Part shown: positions 1 through 6,963 of the stretch, in pieces
Position numbering within the stretch: position 1 is the first letter of the stretch
Layout of the letters: each line of letters starts with the position of its first letter
NCBI GenBank assembly: GCA_036518955.1
Contig: DATDMG010000045.1
Coordinates: 1 to 13,397 of the forward strand
DNA length: 13,397 nucleotides
Direction: 5' to 3'
Source of the DNA: DATDMG01 sp036518955
GTDB lineage: Bacteria > Actinomycetota > Actinomycetes > Actinomycetales > Kineosporiaceae
The notes under the pieces: generated by a model
Database searches by the model: none
The model's input: only the letters and a program-made list of their open reading frames with translations
What the model was told of the DNA's origin: nothing
Position numbers and translations under genes: made by a program

Positions 1-56
1 AGGACGACGATCCCGGCGCAGATCCCGCCCAGTGCCTCCGGCCAGAGCGACGCCAC
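1..56 (-). CDS. tadC: TadC-like type II secretion F family protein, N-terminal fragment
   Basis: Only the first 18 codons lie in the window; the gene continues past the left edge. The minus strand reads from a GTG at 56-54, two bases after the TGA of the tadB-like gene, and gives VASLWPEALGGICAGIVVL, the start of a hydrophobic segment. In actinobacterial Tad clusters the gene after tadB is tadC, the second polytopic membrane protein of the inner-membrane platform that couples the TadA ATPase to pilin assembly. The call therefore rests mainly on position, on the near-zero spacing (translational coupling) and on the hydrophobic N-terminus. There is no clear Shine-Dalgarno sequence. Confidence 0.6.
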   Translation of the reverse strand, partial: MASLWPEALGGICAGIVV

Positions 57-58
57 CG

Positions 59-844
59 TCAGGCCCGGCTCGCCCGGCGCACCAGCCGAGCCGTCCAGGC
101 GCGACCGACGCACCACAGCAATCCGCCCGCGACGAGGCAGACCCGGCCCGGCGGGGTGCTCACGAGCACATCCGCGGGATCGCCGCCGAGGAGCCCGCCC
201 AGCGCCAGGCCGGCGAGCGGAAGCACGGCGAGGACGCCGGCCGTCGCCCGCGGACCCGCGAGCGCCGACTCCCGTTCCTGGGCCGCAGCCTCCTCCTGCC
301 GCAGCGCCTCGGCCAAGCGCGTCAAGGTGACGGCGAGAGCTGCGCCGGTGCGCTCCGACACGTCGACCGCGACGACGAGCTGAAGCAGCGCCGGCGGCCC
401 GGCCACCCGGGCGAAGGGGAGCCGAGGCCGGCCCCGACGCCCGACGACCTGGACGACATGGACTCGCATCGCCGCGGCCACGGGCTCGCCGCGGAACTGG
501 CCCGCGACGACGGCAGCGGCGAGATCACGCACGGCCGGCGGCGCAGACCGCTCGGCAATCGAACGCCAGATCCGACCGGGCGGCAGACCGGCCCTCGCCA
601 GGCCGGCGATCTGGTCGGCGAGCACGGCGACCTCGCCCTGGGACGGCAACTGTGCCCGACCGCGCCAGGGCACGCCCGAAAGGACCCGGACGGCACGGCC
701 CAGACCGACCGACGGCGCCGACCGCCCCGAGCCACGCACCCGCCTCCTCCGGGGGATCCCGCCTCGGCGACGCCGTCCGGCGGGCGGCCACCCGACCACG
801 GACAGCAGCGCGACGAGGGCTGCGCAGAGCACCTCTGCTGTCAT
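59..844 (-). CDS. tadB: TadB-like type II secretion system F family protein
   Basis: Inner-membrane platform protein of a Tad/Flp pilus or related secretion system, expected to work with the TadA ATPase and TadC. The 261-aa product has an N-terminal membrane segment (about 3-20), a basic Arg-rich linker (about 24-40) and a T2SSF-type cytoplasmic helical domain starting near LADQIAGLARAGLPPG (about 75-90). Two C-terminal membrane segments follow at about 200-221 and 233-250, the usual TadB layout. The ATG at 844 was chosen because AGGAGG lies just upstream (gcttcAGGAGGggcgccg). A longer in-frame ORF begins at 919 but would overlap tadA and add an atypical basic leader. It lies 34 bp after tadA, in the same operon. 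Confidence 0.85.
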   Translation of the reverse strand: MTAEVLCAALVALLSVVGWPPAGRRRRGGIPRRRRVRGSGRSAPSVGLGRAVRVLSGVPWRGRAQLPSQGEVAVLADQIAGLARAGLPPGRIWRSIAERSAPPAVRDLAAAVVAGQFRGEPVAAAMRVHVVQVVGRRGRPRLPFARVAGPPALLQLVVAVDVSERTGAALAVTLTRLAEALRQEEAAAQERESALAGPRATAGVLAVLPLAGLALGGLLGGDPADVLVSTPPGRVCLVAGGLLWCVGRAWTARLVRRASRA

Positions 845-878
845 CGGCGCCCCTCCTGAAGCGTGCTGGGATGCAGCG

Positions 879-1931
879 TCATGGGATCGCCTCCGGCGAC
901 AGTTCCAACCTCGCCGCAAGCCGTGTCCAGGCGGGCCCGGTAGCCGTCGGACCCGGCCCTCGGGACCGGACCAGAGCGGGCAGCACCCGCAGCCCGCCGG
1001 CCGACCGCTCGACGACGGCGATCTCGCTCACCCGGCGCCCGCCGCGGTACCGCTCCACGTGGACCACGGCGTCCAGGGCGGCCGCCGCCTGGCTGTGCAC
1101 GGCGGCCTGGTCGAGGCCGGCGAGGCTGCCGAGCGCCTCGAGCCGAGCCGGAACCTCGGCGGCAGCGTTGGCATGCAGCGTCCCGCAGCTGCCGGCGTGC
1201 CCGGTGTTCAGGGCAGCCAGCAACTCCCGGACCTCGGCACCTCGGCACTCACCGACGACGATGCGGTCGGGACGCATCCGCAGTGCCTGCCGGACCAGAT
1301 CCTCGAGGGTGACGGCGCCCCGGCCCTCGACGTTCGCATGCCGCGCCTCCAGCCGGACGACGTGCGGATGCGTCGGGCGCAGCTCGCCGACGTCCTCGAC
1401 GAGGACGATCCGCTCCCCCTCGGGGACCAGCGCCAACAGGGCGCTGAGCAGGGTCGTCTTGCCCGCGCCCGTCCCTCCGGTGACGAGGAAGGCGGCCCGG
1501 CGGAGCACCAGCGCGGTGAGCACGGGGCCCCAGGTCGAGGGCACGCTCCCGGCCGCGACGAGGTCCTCGAGATCGAGCCGGGAGCCCCCGAGCAGCCGCA
1601 GGCTGAGGTGGGTGCCGGTCGGGGTGACCGGCGGGACGACGGCATGCAGCCGGACGCCGCCCGGCAGCCGGGCGTCGACCCACGGCATGCCCTCGTCGAG
1701 CCGCCGCCCGGCGGACGCCGCCAGCCGCACGGCGAGGGCCCGCAGCTGCGACTCGTCGCCCAGCGGGAGCTCCACACACTCCAGTCCCGACCCCCGGTCG
1801 AACCACACCCGGTGTCCGGTCACGCCCCGCTCGCCCCCGTTCACCAGAACGTCCGTGACGCCGGGAAGGCCGACGACCTGCTGCAGCGGACCCAGACCCC
1901 AGGCGGCCGCGATCGGCGGCCGCCCGCTCAC
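879..1931 (-). CDS. tadA: TadA family secretion ATPase (type II/IV secretion ATPase)
   Basis: Hexameric cytoplasmic ATPase of the VirB11/PilT/GspE superfamily that powers Tad pilus assembly or secretion. Counting from the GTG at 1931 (350 aa): Walker A GGTGAGKTT at about 152-160, an acidic Asp box VLVEDVGELRP at about 177-187, Walker B RIVVGE at about 223-228 with the catalytic Glu, and a His box GHAGSCGTLHAN at about 244-255. All motifs look intact. The N-terminal part (LPGVTDVLVNG) matches the N-terminal domain of this family. The GTG at 1931 gives a 4-bp GTGA overlap with the ssd stop, with GGAG 8 nt upstream; the adjacent GTG at 1934 is equally possible. An ATG at 1967 would give 362 aa but deeper overlap. 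This is the Rv3659c-type protein, sometimes named helicase/secretion-neighbourhood ATPase. Confidence 0.92.
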   Translation of the reverse strand: MSGRPPIAAAWGLGPLQQVVGLPGVTDVLVNGGERGVTGHRVWFDRGSGLECVELPLGDESQLRALAVRLAASAGRRLDEGMPWVDARLPGGVRLHAVVPPVTPTGTHLSLRLLGGSRLDLEDLVAAGSVPSTWGPVLTALVLRRAAFLVTGGTGAGKTTLLSALLALVPEGERIVLVEDVGELRPTHPHVVRLEARHANVEGRGAVTLEDLVRQALRMRPDRIVVGECRGAEVRELLAALNTGHAGSCGTLHANAAAEVPARLEALGSLAGLDQAAVHSQAAAALDAVVHVERYRGGRRVSEIAVVERSAGGLRVLPALVRSRGPGPTATGPAWTRLAARLELSPEAIP

Positions 1932-3007
1932 CACGGGGTCTCCAGGTCCACGAGCAGGTCCCGGCACACCTGGGCGAGGGGACCCCGACCTGCCGTTGCG
2001 AGAGCCTCACCGCGTTCCAGGGAGACCGCCAGCCGTTCGTCGGTACCCACCCGCGCTGCCAGCGGCAGACCGAGCGCGTCGGCCACGTCGTCCGCCGCCG
2101 GACCGGCCGGGGACCGGGTGCGGACCACCAACCGGACGTGTGGCGCGAGCCGAGCCACCGCCGAGGCGACCAACGAGGCCCCCGCAGCGGCGCGGATCTC
2201 GGTCACGGCCACGACGACGGCTTGGGTGCAGCCAGGCAGCACGGCCGCCTCGACCTCCCCCACCGCACGCGGCAGGTCGAGCACGACCAGGTCCGCCTCG
2301 CGGGCCGCGGCGTCGACGGCCGCCGCGACGGTGTGCGGGCGCAACGGCACGGGATCGTCACGAGCGCCCGTGAGCACCCGGACGCCACCGATCTCGGGCA
2401 GCCCGGTCGGCACCAGGCCCGGAGGCCACCGACCGGGACCCGGCGGGACGTCGGGCCACCGCAGGCCCGGGAGCTCGTCGAGCCCGAGCGCCAGGTCGAG
2501 GCCGCCCCCGAGCGGATCGGCGTCGATGATCACGGGACAGCCTCCCCCGCGTGCGGCCGTCACCGCGAGCGAGACCGCGAGGGTACTCGCCCCCGCGCCA
2601 CCGCACCCGGGAAGCACCGCGACGACGGCCGCCCTCCTGCCGGGCGAGACGGCGTCGGCCAGCACCTCGAGCAGACGCGGCTCCGCCTCCGGCAGCAGGA
2701 CGACATCGGCGGCACCGATCTCCACCGCGCGCCGCCACAGACCGTCGGGCGGGTCCGCCCCCTCCACCCGGGTGACCAGAACTGCCCCTCGGTGCCCACG
2801 CGGAAGGTCGGGCGCGGCGTCAAGACCGACGAGGAGCAGCGACACGTCGCGCTCCCCCGGGGATAGCGACGACCTCACCTCGAGAGGTGCGGAGGCAGCC
2901 TCTGCCAGCGCACGGACGTGATCGGTGAGGCCGCGGTCGCGGGTCAGCAGGACGACGCGGGTCTCGTCAGGCGCGGCGGACGGCGGGACGGGGCGGGACA
3001 GGCGCAT
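1928..3007 (-). CDS. ssd: Septum site-determining protein Ssd / CpaE-like MinD-family protein
   Basis: A 359-aa CpaE/MinD-like protein, first gene of the Tad operon. The N-terminal third (about 17-120) resembles a receiver-like CpaE domain (TRVVLLTRDRGLTDHVRALA). The C-terminal part is a SIMIBI ATPase-like fold: VVAVLPGCGGAGASTLAVSL at about 128-147 sits where the deviant Walker A belongs, followed by IIDADPLGGGLDLALGLDEL at about 160-179. The usual Walker A lysine (GKS/T) is Ala, so ATP hydrolysis is doubtful. Rv3660c (Ssd) of M. tuberculosis has the same genomic position and is linked to septation control; in other bacteria CpaE localises the Tad machine. The ATG at 3007 is supported by AGGAGG 8 nt upstream. 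An in-frame start at 3235 is rejected because its leader is Arg/Pro-rich. Confidence 0.88.
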   Translation of the reverse strand: MRLSRPVPPSAAPDETRVVLLTRDRGLTDHVRALAEAASAPLEVRSSLSPGERDVSLLLVGLDAAPDLPRGHRGAVLVTRVEGADPPDGLWRRAVEIGAADVVLLPEAEPRLLEVLADAVSPGRRAAVVAVLPGCGGAGASTLAVSLAVTAARGGGCPVIIDADPLGGGLDLALGLDELPGLRWPDVPPGPGRWPPGLVPTGLPEIGGVRVLTGARDDPVPLRPHTVAAAVDAAAREADLVVLDLPRAVGEVEAAVLPGCTQAVVVAVTEIRAAAGASLVASAVARLAPHVRLVVRTRSPAGPAADDVADALGLPLAARVGTDERLAVSLERGEALATAGRGPLAQVCRDLLVDLETPW

Positions 3008-3137
3008 TGCGGACACCTCCTGGGCTCCCGGCCAGGGTCGGCGTCCGCGCGCTCTGGGACCCACCTCTCCGCCAGCACCCTGTGGACAGAGTCGGCTCGG
3101 GGTCAGTTGTGGACGAGTCGACCGATCATCCCGGGCC

Positions 3138-3177
3138 GGGTCGACCGGGACACCGGGTCGACCGGGACACCGGGTCG
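3138..3177. repeat. 17-bp tandem repeat, about 2.3 copies
   Basis: Two perfect consecutive copies (3138-3154 and 3155-3171) of GGGTCGACCGGGACACC plus the first six bases of a third. Each copy contains the palindrome GGTCGACC. It lies about 130 bp upstream of the ssd start. Seen directly; function unknown. Confidence 0.85.
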
Positions 3178-3285
3178 TGCGAGGGCGACGGCGGCAACCG
3201 CAGGGTGCGCCCGGGCGAGCCAGGAGTGGGCGCACGGGCGGTGCCGGGGAGAGCAGATCGGGTGCTCGACGGGAGCCAAAGAAGT

Positions 3286-3318
3286 GACGGCCCCCGCTGG
3301 GGGGGAGCGGGGGCCGTC
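3286..3318 (-). terminator. Strong hairpin, probable intrinsic terminator (better in the minus direction)
   Basis: GACGGCCCCCGCT (3286-3298) and AGCGGGGGCCGTC (3306-3318) are perfectly complementary over 13 bp, with a 7-G loop on the plus strand. Read on the minus strand the stem is followed by ACTTCTTTGG, a T-rich tail as in rho-independent terminators; on the plus strand no T-tract follows. No annotated minus-strand gene ends here, so it may end an unrecognised small RNA or stop antisense transcription before ssd. Confidence 0.65.
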
Positions 3319-3596
3319 TGCCGGTCCGGCTCGGGGGGGAGGAGTCGGACCGTCATGGCGCGGCATATGCCGGCGCCGCAAGTGTGTACCCACGGGAGCG
3401 CCAAGGCAACCGCGTCGGGCCGACGACGTGACGGAATTCTTCAATCAGGGGCACAGACGACGCAATTCGCAGAGATTGATCCCATATTGCAACGAAATCC
3501 GAACCCCCCACACGAGCCCCCCGGCGCGCCACCGCGACGCCTGCCGCCCCCTTTTGGTCCCCCGAAGGGAGTCCGATCAATCCCGGAGCGGCGACC

Positions 3597-3602
3597 TATC
3601 CT
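3597..3602 (+). promoter_or_regulatory. Putative -10 element of a leaderless transcript
   Basis: TATCCT (TANNNT pattern) ends 6 nt before the ATG at 3609, which has no Shine-Dalgarno sequence upstream. Initiation about 7 nt after a -10 would fall on the start codon. No good -35 hexamer is visible, which is common in actinobacteria. Confidence 0.55.
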
Positions 3603-3608
3603 TGACGC

Positions 3609-4427
3609 ATGCCAGTCCCCGCACGCAGCGCAGCGTTCTTCGACCTGGACAAGACGATCATCGCCAGGTCGAGCACGTTCGCGTTCTCCCGTCCCTTCTA
3701 CGCCGGGGGGCTGATCACCCGTAGCGCGGTGCTCAAGAGCGCCTACGCGCACTTCGTCTACCTCGTGGGTGGTGCCGATCACGAACAGATGGAACGGATG
3801 CGGGCCTACCTCTCCCGCCTCGTCGCGGGTTGGGACGTCCAGCAGGTGCGGGGCATCGTCACCCAGACCCTGGAGCAGCTCATCCAGCCCGTCGTCTACC
3901 ACGAGGCGACGGCGCTCATCGCCGAGCACCACGCGGCCGGCCGGGAGGTTGTGATCGTCTCCTCCAGCGGGGCCGAGCTGGTCGAGCCGATCGGGGCGAT
4001 GCTCGGTGCGGACCGGGTCATCGCCACCCGGATGGTCGTGCAGGAGGGCCGGTACACCGGCGAGATCGAGTTCTACGCCTACGGGGAGAACAAGGCGGCG
4101 GCGATCCGGGAGCTGGCTGCCGAACGCGGCTACGACCTCGCCGACTGCCACGCCTACAGCGACTCGTTCACGGACCTGCCGATGCTGAGCGCCGTCGGTC
4201 ATCCGACAGCCGTCAATCCGGACCGCGCTCTGCGCCGCGAGGCGCAACTGCGGCAGTGGCCCACCGTCGACTTCTCGCAACCGGTCCGGTTGCGGTCCCG
4301 GATGGCGGAGCGCGTGCAGAACGTTCCCGCGCCCACGCCTCCGGTGCTGGCCGTGGCGCTCGGTGCCGGGGCCCTGACCGGCGGGTTGATCTGGTACGCC
4401 GCTCGGAGAAAGGACCGTCCGGCATGA
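3609..4427 (+). CDS. HAD-IB family phosphatase (SerB/CicA-like) with C-terminal membrane segment
   Basis: A 272-aa haloacid dehalogenase-superfamily hydrolase of subfamily IB. All four HAD motifs are present: motif I FFDLDKT with the nucleophile Asp12 and Asp14, motif II VSSSGAE (Ser118-120), motif III Lys162 in GENKAAA, and motif IV YSDSFTDLPML (Asp185, Asp189). It should be an Mg-dependent phosphomonoesterase; the substrate is unknown, and phosphoserine or a lysophospholipid-type phosphate are family possibilities only. Residues about 245-265 form a hydrophobic helix followed by ARRKDRP, which suggests a membrane-tethered tail with the catalytic domain in the cytoplasm. The position divergent from ssd matches Rv3661. 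The ATG at 3609 lacks a Shine-Dalgarno sequence and is probably leaderless. Confidence 0.88.
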   Translation: MPVPARSAAFFDLDKTIIARSSTFAFSRPFYAGGLITRSAVLKSAYAHFVYLVGGADHEQMERMRAYLSRLVAGWDVQQVRGIVTQTLEQLIQPVVYHEATALIAEHHAAGREVVIVSSSGAELVEPIGAMLGADRVIATRMVVQEGRYTGEIEFYAYGENKAAAIRELAAERGYDLADCHAYSDSFTDLPMLSAVGHPTAVNPDRALRREAQLRQWPTVDFSQPVRLRSRMAERVQNVPAPTPPVLAVALGAGALTGGLIWYAARRKDRPA

Positions 4428-4491
4428 GGTGAGCGGGCGGCGCCCCGTGCCGGCCAGCGCAGTGCGCCGTCCACCGCGGGCTCGTGGCGGG

Positions 4492-4555
4492 GCCGGCGTT
4501 GGATCGGGCGGGCCCGGAGAGCAGCCGGCGTTGGATCGGGCGGGCCCGGAGAGCA
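4492..4555. repeat. 32-bp tandem duplication
   Basis: Two perfect consecutive 32-bp copies, 4492-4523 and 4524-4555, each beginning GCCGGCGTTGGATCGG. The unit length is not a multiple of three, which argues that this stretch is no longer kept in frame. Confidence 0.9.
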
Positions 4556-4597
4556 GGCGACGCGCGCGGAAGGCAGGGCGACGCGCGCGGAAGGCAG
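4556..4597. repeat. 21-bp tandem duplication
   Basis: Two perfect consecutive copies (4556-4576, 4577-4597) of a 21-bp unit beginning GGCGACGCGCGCGGAAGG, directly abutting the 32-bp duplication. The two together suggest repeated replication slippage. Confidence 0.9.
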
Positions 4598-5078
4598 GGC
4601 GGCGGCCTGGCGGCCGGCAGGCTCAGCGGCGACTGGTCGGCCACGACCCCGGACACCGTGGCCGGCGTCGGGGCCGATCTCGAGGCGATGGTGGGGCCGG
4701 GCCGTCGTCCTGGACGTGGACTCGACGGTCGGCCCCCACGGCCGACACGGTCGTCGAGCTCCGCGTCCGGATCACGAATGTCTCGCCGGTCCCGGTGGCG
4801 GTCCAGGGTGCCGCGGATCCGGTGACGGCCGCGCGCATCCTTCGCACGCGTATTCTTCGGCGGCGCCGCGCCGTCGACGGTGCTGCCCGGTGGCGTGGAC
4901 TGGCTCGGCCGAGCGACCTCCCTCTCCGGCCCGGACGGCCGGGCGTCTCCTCGACCGTCCGGTCGGGATCGGCGCGTTGATCGGCGCGCCGCACCGCCGA
5001 CGAGCGACGATCTGAGCACCGGCGGCGACCGCCCGGCGCAATGCCTCTTCCGCCAGCAGGTTCGGTAGGAGTACACCA

Positions 5079-5294
5079 GTGTCTGAGGGTCAACGACCGC
5101 GTCCGCGCCCGTCGCAGTCCGCGTCCGTGGTCGTCACAGACCGCTCGGCAGGTGGGCACCCACGCGCGGGCAGTCCTCGAGCGGACCCGTCGCGACGGGC
5201 TCGCCCCGTTCCGGCGAATAGCCAGTGCGCGCCTGGTAACCCACCTGCCGGGCCGGGGGGCCCGGCCCGGAACGGTGCCGGGCGCTCCCGGTGA
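5079..5294 (+). CDS. Small Pro/Arg/Gly-rich hypothetical protein
   Basis: A 71-aa ORF from a GTG at 5079 with a good ribosome binding site (AGGAG at 5067-5071, 7-nt spacing). Its TGA overlaps the GTG of the next gene as GTGA, so the two would be translationally coupled. The product (MSEGQRPRPRPSQSASVVVT...) is rich in Pro, Arg, Gly and Ala, looks disordered, and has no membrane segment or known domain. GC at third positions (roughly 70 percent) is lower than in neighbouring genes, which weakens the call. It may instead be a leader or a remnant whose ribosome binding site serves the downstream gene. Confidence 0.4.
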   Translation: MSEGQRPRPRPSQSASVVVTDRSAGGHPRAGSPRADPSRRARPVPANSQCAPGNPPAGPGGPARNGAGRSR

Positions 5295-6907
5295 GCCGCG
5301 AGATCATGCCTGGCTGGCAGGGGCTGCGGGTCCGCCCGCGACGTGACCCGAACGCCGTCCGGCGCACCCCTCCGGAGAGCACGGGCGAGGCCGCCGCGGG
5401 CCGCGAGGCCGGCACAGGCGCGGCGTCCGAGGTGGCCTGGGCTCCGCCACAGGGCACGCTGATGGTCCCGCCCTGGGGCGGCGGACCGGATGCCGGCCGA
5501 TGCGCCGGGACCGCGGCCGGCACGACGCCCCACCCGGCTGCGGCCCGGAGCATCCCCGGCCCGACTCCCACCCGGAACGCTCCCTCGGCCCTGCCGCCGA
5601 TCCCGCCCGCGCCCCGGCTCCTGCCGGCACCGATCCCGCCGCGCGGACCGGTCTCCACGGCGGGCGTTCCGCCGCAGACAACCCCGGCGGGCGCGACGCC
5701 CGTCCCGGCACTGTCGATCCGGCGCACGTCCGTCGACCAGCGGCCGGTCCCGGCAGCCCCGGTCCCGGCAGCACCACCCACCACCCCACTGTCCGCGGCG
5801 CCGGTGCCCGCGACCGTCGTCCCGGCCGCCACCGATCTGCTGTCCCTGGATCTCGACGAGCCGGTGAGGGGTGACCCACCCGGCACCGAGCTCGGCCCGG
5901 CGCGGCGCGGCCTGCGACGCCTCGGCCTCGCGGCGGTGGCGGTGGCCAGCCTCGGCGTCGGAGTACTCGGTGGCAGCGGGTACGCCCAGCAGACGGCCCG
6001 CACGCAGCGGGACGCCGAGACCGCCGTGATGCTCTGGGCCGACAGCGCCGACGTCCCCGGCGAAGCCGAGCCGGGAGCTCCGGCGGTGCTGCGGGTCACC
6101 CTGGCCGTCACCGGCGCACCGGTCGTCGTCGACCGGGTGCTGCTGGGGGCGGGCGAGGGCGACAGCCCGAACGGGGTGGCGCTGGTCCCGGGGCGGCCGG
6201 TCCCCGCCGACCTGGTCGTCCACGCCGACTGCTCCACCGTCTCCCGGGACGCCGCCGGGCTGGTCACCCGGCCGGGGAACCTGCGGGCAGTGATCCACCG
6301 CGACGGATCCTCCCGACACCGAGAGGTCCCCCTCAACGTTCTCGCCGACCCGTCCGCCGTGATGCTCTCGTTGCTCGCGCCCTGCATGGCCGCGACCGAG
6401 CAGGCGACCGCCGAGGAGACCACCGCGGACGCCGATGCCGCCAACGACGTCAGCGCGGTCGGCGCGTTGGCCCCCGGTTCCGGTGGCCGACCGTCGGCGG
6501 GGGCGCCCCCGGCACTCCTGGTGTCCGGTCTCACCGCCCACTCGAACGGGCGTCTGACCTTCGCGGTGCGCTCGCGCGGGACCGCAACCAGCCGCTTCAC
6601 GATGCCGGTGGCCTCGATCGCCGGGTCCCGGGCGCGGTTCCAGGTGCGCAGCCGGCCCGCGCTGCCGGTGACCGTGCGGCCCGGCGCGACGGTCCGCGTC
6701 ACGGTCGACGTCCGGGCCAGCTGCCACGACCACCCGGGGACCCTGCCGATGACCTACGGCCTGCTCCTCCCCCAGGCCGAGACCGCGGCGGGAGCCGGCG
6801 GGCGGACCGCGGCGGGAGCCGCCAGGCGCTCGGTACCGCTGGAGGGCTGGGACGACGGCGTGGCTGCGGCCGCCCTGACGGCCGCCGTGCTCCGCGGCTG
6901 CCGCTGA
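5291..6907 (+). CDS. Single-pass membrane protein with Pro-rich cytoplasmic region and two similar Cys-paired outer domains
   Basis: A 538-aa hypothetical protein that I do not recognise. Residues 1-205 are Pro/Ala-rich and probably disordered, with PVPAAPVPAAPPTTPLSAAP-type runs near 152-172. A single hydrophobic helix at about 210-231 (LGLAAVAVASLGVGVLGGSG) follows basic residues (RRGLRR), so the C-terminal half is probably outside the membrane. That half looks like two related strand-rich domains, about 243-366 and 407-538. In each, a strand leads to a Cys (ADCS, Cys314; ASCH, Cys478), then VPL..., then a hydrophobic stretch ending in a second Cys (LLAPC, Cys365; LRGC, Cys537), consistent with one disulfide per domain. 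The GTG at 5291 overlaps the preceding ORF. High third-position GC supports real coding. It could be a cell-surface or envelope-assembly factor, but nothing shows which. Confidence 0.75.
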   Translation: MSREIMPGWQGLRVRPRRDPNAVRRTPPESTGEAAAGREAGTGAASEVAWAPPQGTLMVPPWGGGPDAGRCAGTAAGTTPHPAAARSIPGPTPTRNAPSALPPIPPAPRLLPAPIPPRGPVSTAGVPPQTTPAGATPVPALSIRRTSVDQRPVPAAPVPAAPPTTPLSAAPVPATVVPAATDLLSLDLDEPVRGDPPGTELGPARRGLRRLGLAAVAVASLGVGVLGGSGYAQQTARTQRDAETAVMLWADSADVPGEAEPGAPAVLRVTLAVTGAPVVVDRVLLGAGEGDSPNGVALVPGRPVPADLVVHADCSTVSRDAAGLVTRPGNLRAVIHRDGSSRHREVPLNVLADPSAVMLSLLAPCMAATEQATAEETTADADAANDVSAVGALAPGSGGRPSAGAPPALLVSGLTAHSNGRLTFAVRSRGTATSRFTMPVASIAGSRARFQVRSRPALPVTVRPGATVRVTVDVRASCHDHPGTLPMTYGLLLPQAETAAGAGGRTAAGAARRSVPLEGWDDGVAAAALTAAVLRGCR

Positions 6908-6963
6908 CCCCCGCCAGAACCGGCTCCCGAGTCCCGAACCCCGGTCCAGGCCCCGACCCGGTC

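Larger units (their letters stand above)
3008..3608. other. Divergent intergenic region between ssd and the HAD phosphatase, no gene found
   Basis: About 600 bp between two divergent genes, long for this compact genome. I see no convincing ORF: the open frames are Arg/Pro-rich with poor codon bias. It holds the ssd ribosome binding site, two DnaA-box-like 9-mers (3081-3089, 3108-3116), a 17-bp tandem repeat (3138-3177), a 13-bp perfect hairpin (3286-3318), a relatively AT-rich patch at about 3430-3510 that could hold promoters or protein-binding sites, and the putative leaderless promoter of the HAD gene. No tRNA cloverleaf or riboswitch was recognised. Confidence 0.6.
4429..5068 (+). pseudogene. 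Probable decayed gene with three frame changes
   Basis: No single frame is open with good codon use, but successive frames give protein-like stretches with high GC at third positions: SGDWSATTPDTVAGVGADLE (about 4625-4685), then AVVLDVDSTVGP (from 4701), then TADTVVELRVRITNVSPVPV (from 4738), then FFGGAAPSTVLPGGVDWLGR (from 4853), which stays open to a TAG at 5066-5068. Each switch needs one extra base; the second falls in a run of five C at 4733-4737. The DVDST...VVELRVRITNVS pattern recalls the strand-rich outer domain of the 538-aa product downstream (ADSADV...AVLRVTLAVTG), so it may be a degraded paralogue. The 5' part (4429-4620) holds tandem duplications and no clear coding signal. Sequencing error cannot be excluded. 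Confidence 0.45.

Noticed and set aside
1059..2921. 620-aa plus-strand open frame (and the overlapping 652-2373 frame)
   Set aside because: These are antisense to ssd, tadA and tadB, are rich in Arg, Gly and Pro, have no domain, and reflect the lack of stops in GC-rich DNA.
3061..3130. DnaA-like boxes as a replication origin
   Set aside because: Only two imperfect boxes, with no dnaA or dnaN gene nearby; oriC would hold many boxes.
3007..3714. Plus-strand frames across the ssd-HAD spacer
   Set aside because: They cross the terminator hairpin and the tandem repeat, have poor codon bias and overlap the HAD start.
4213..5076. 287-aa minus-strand frame across the HAD 3' end and the spacer
   Set aside because: Overlaps a certain gene deeply and reads as Arg/Pro/Ser-rich sequence with a duplicated peptide from the slippage repeats.
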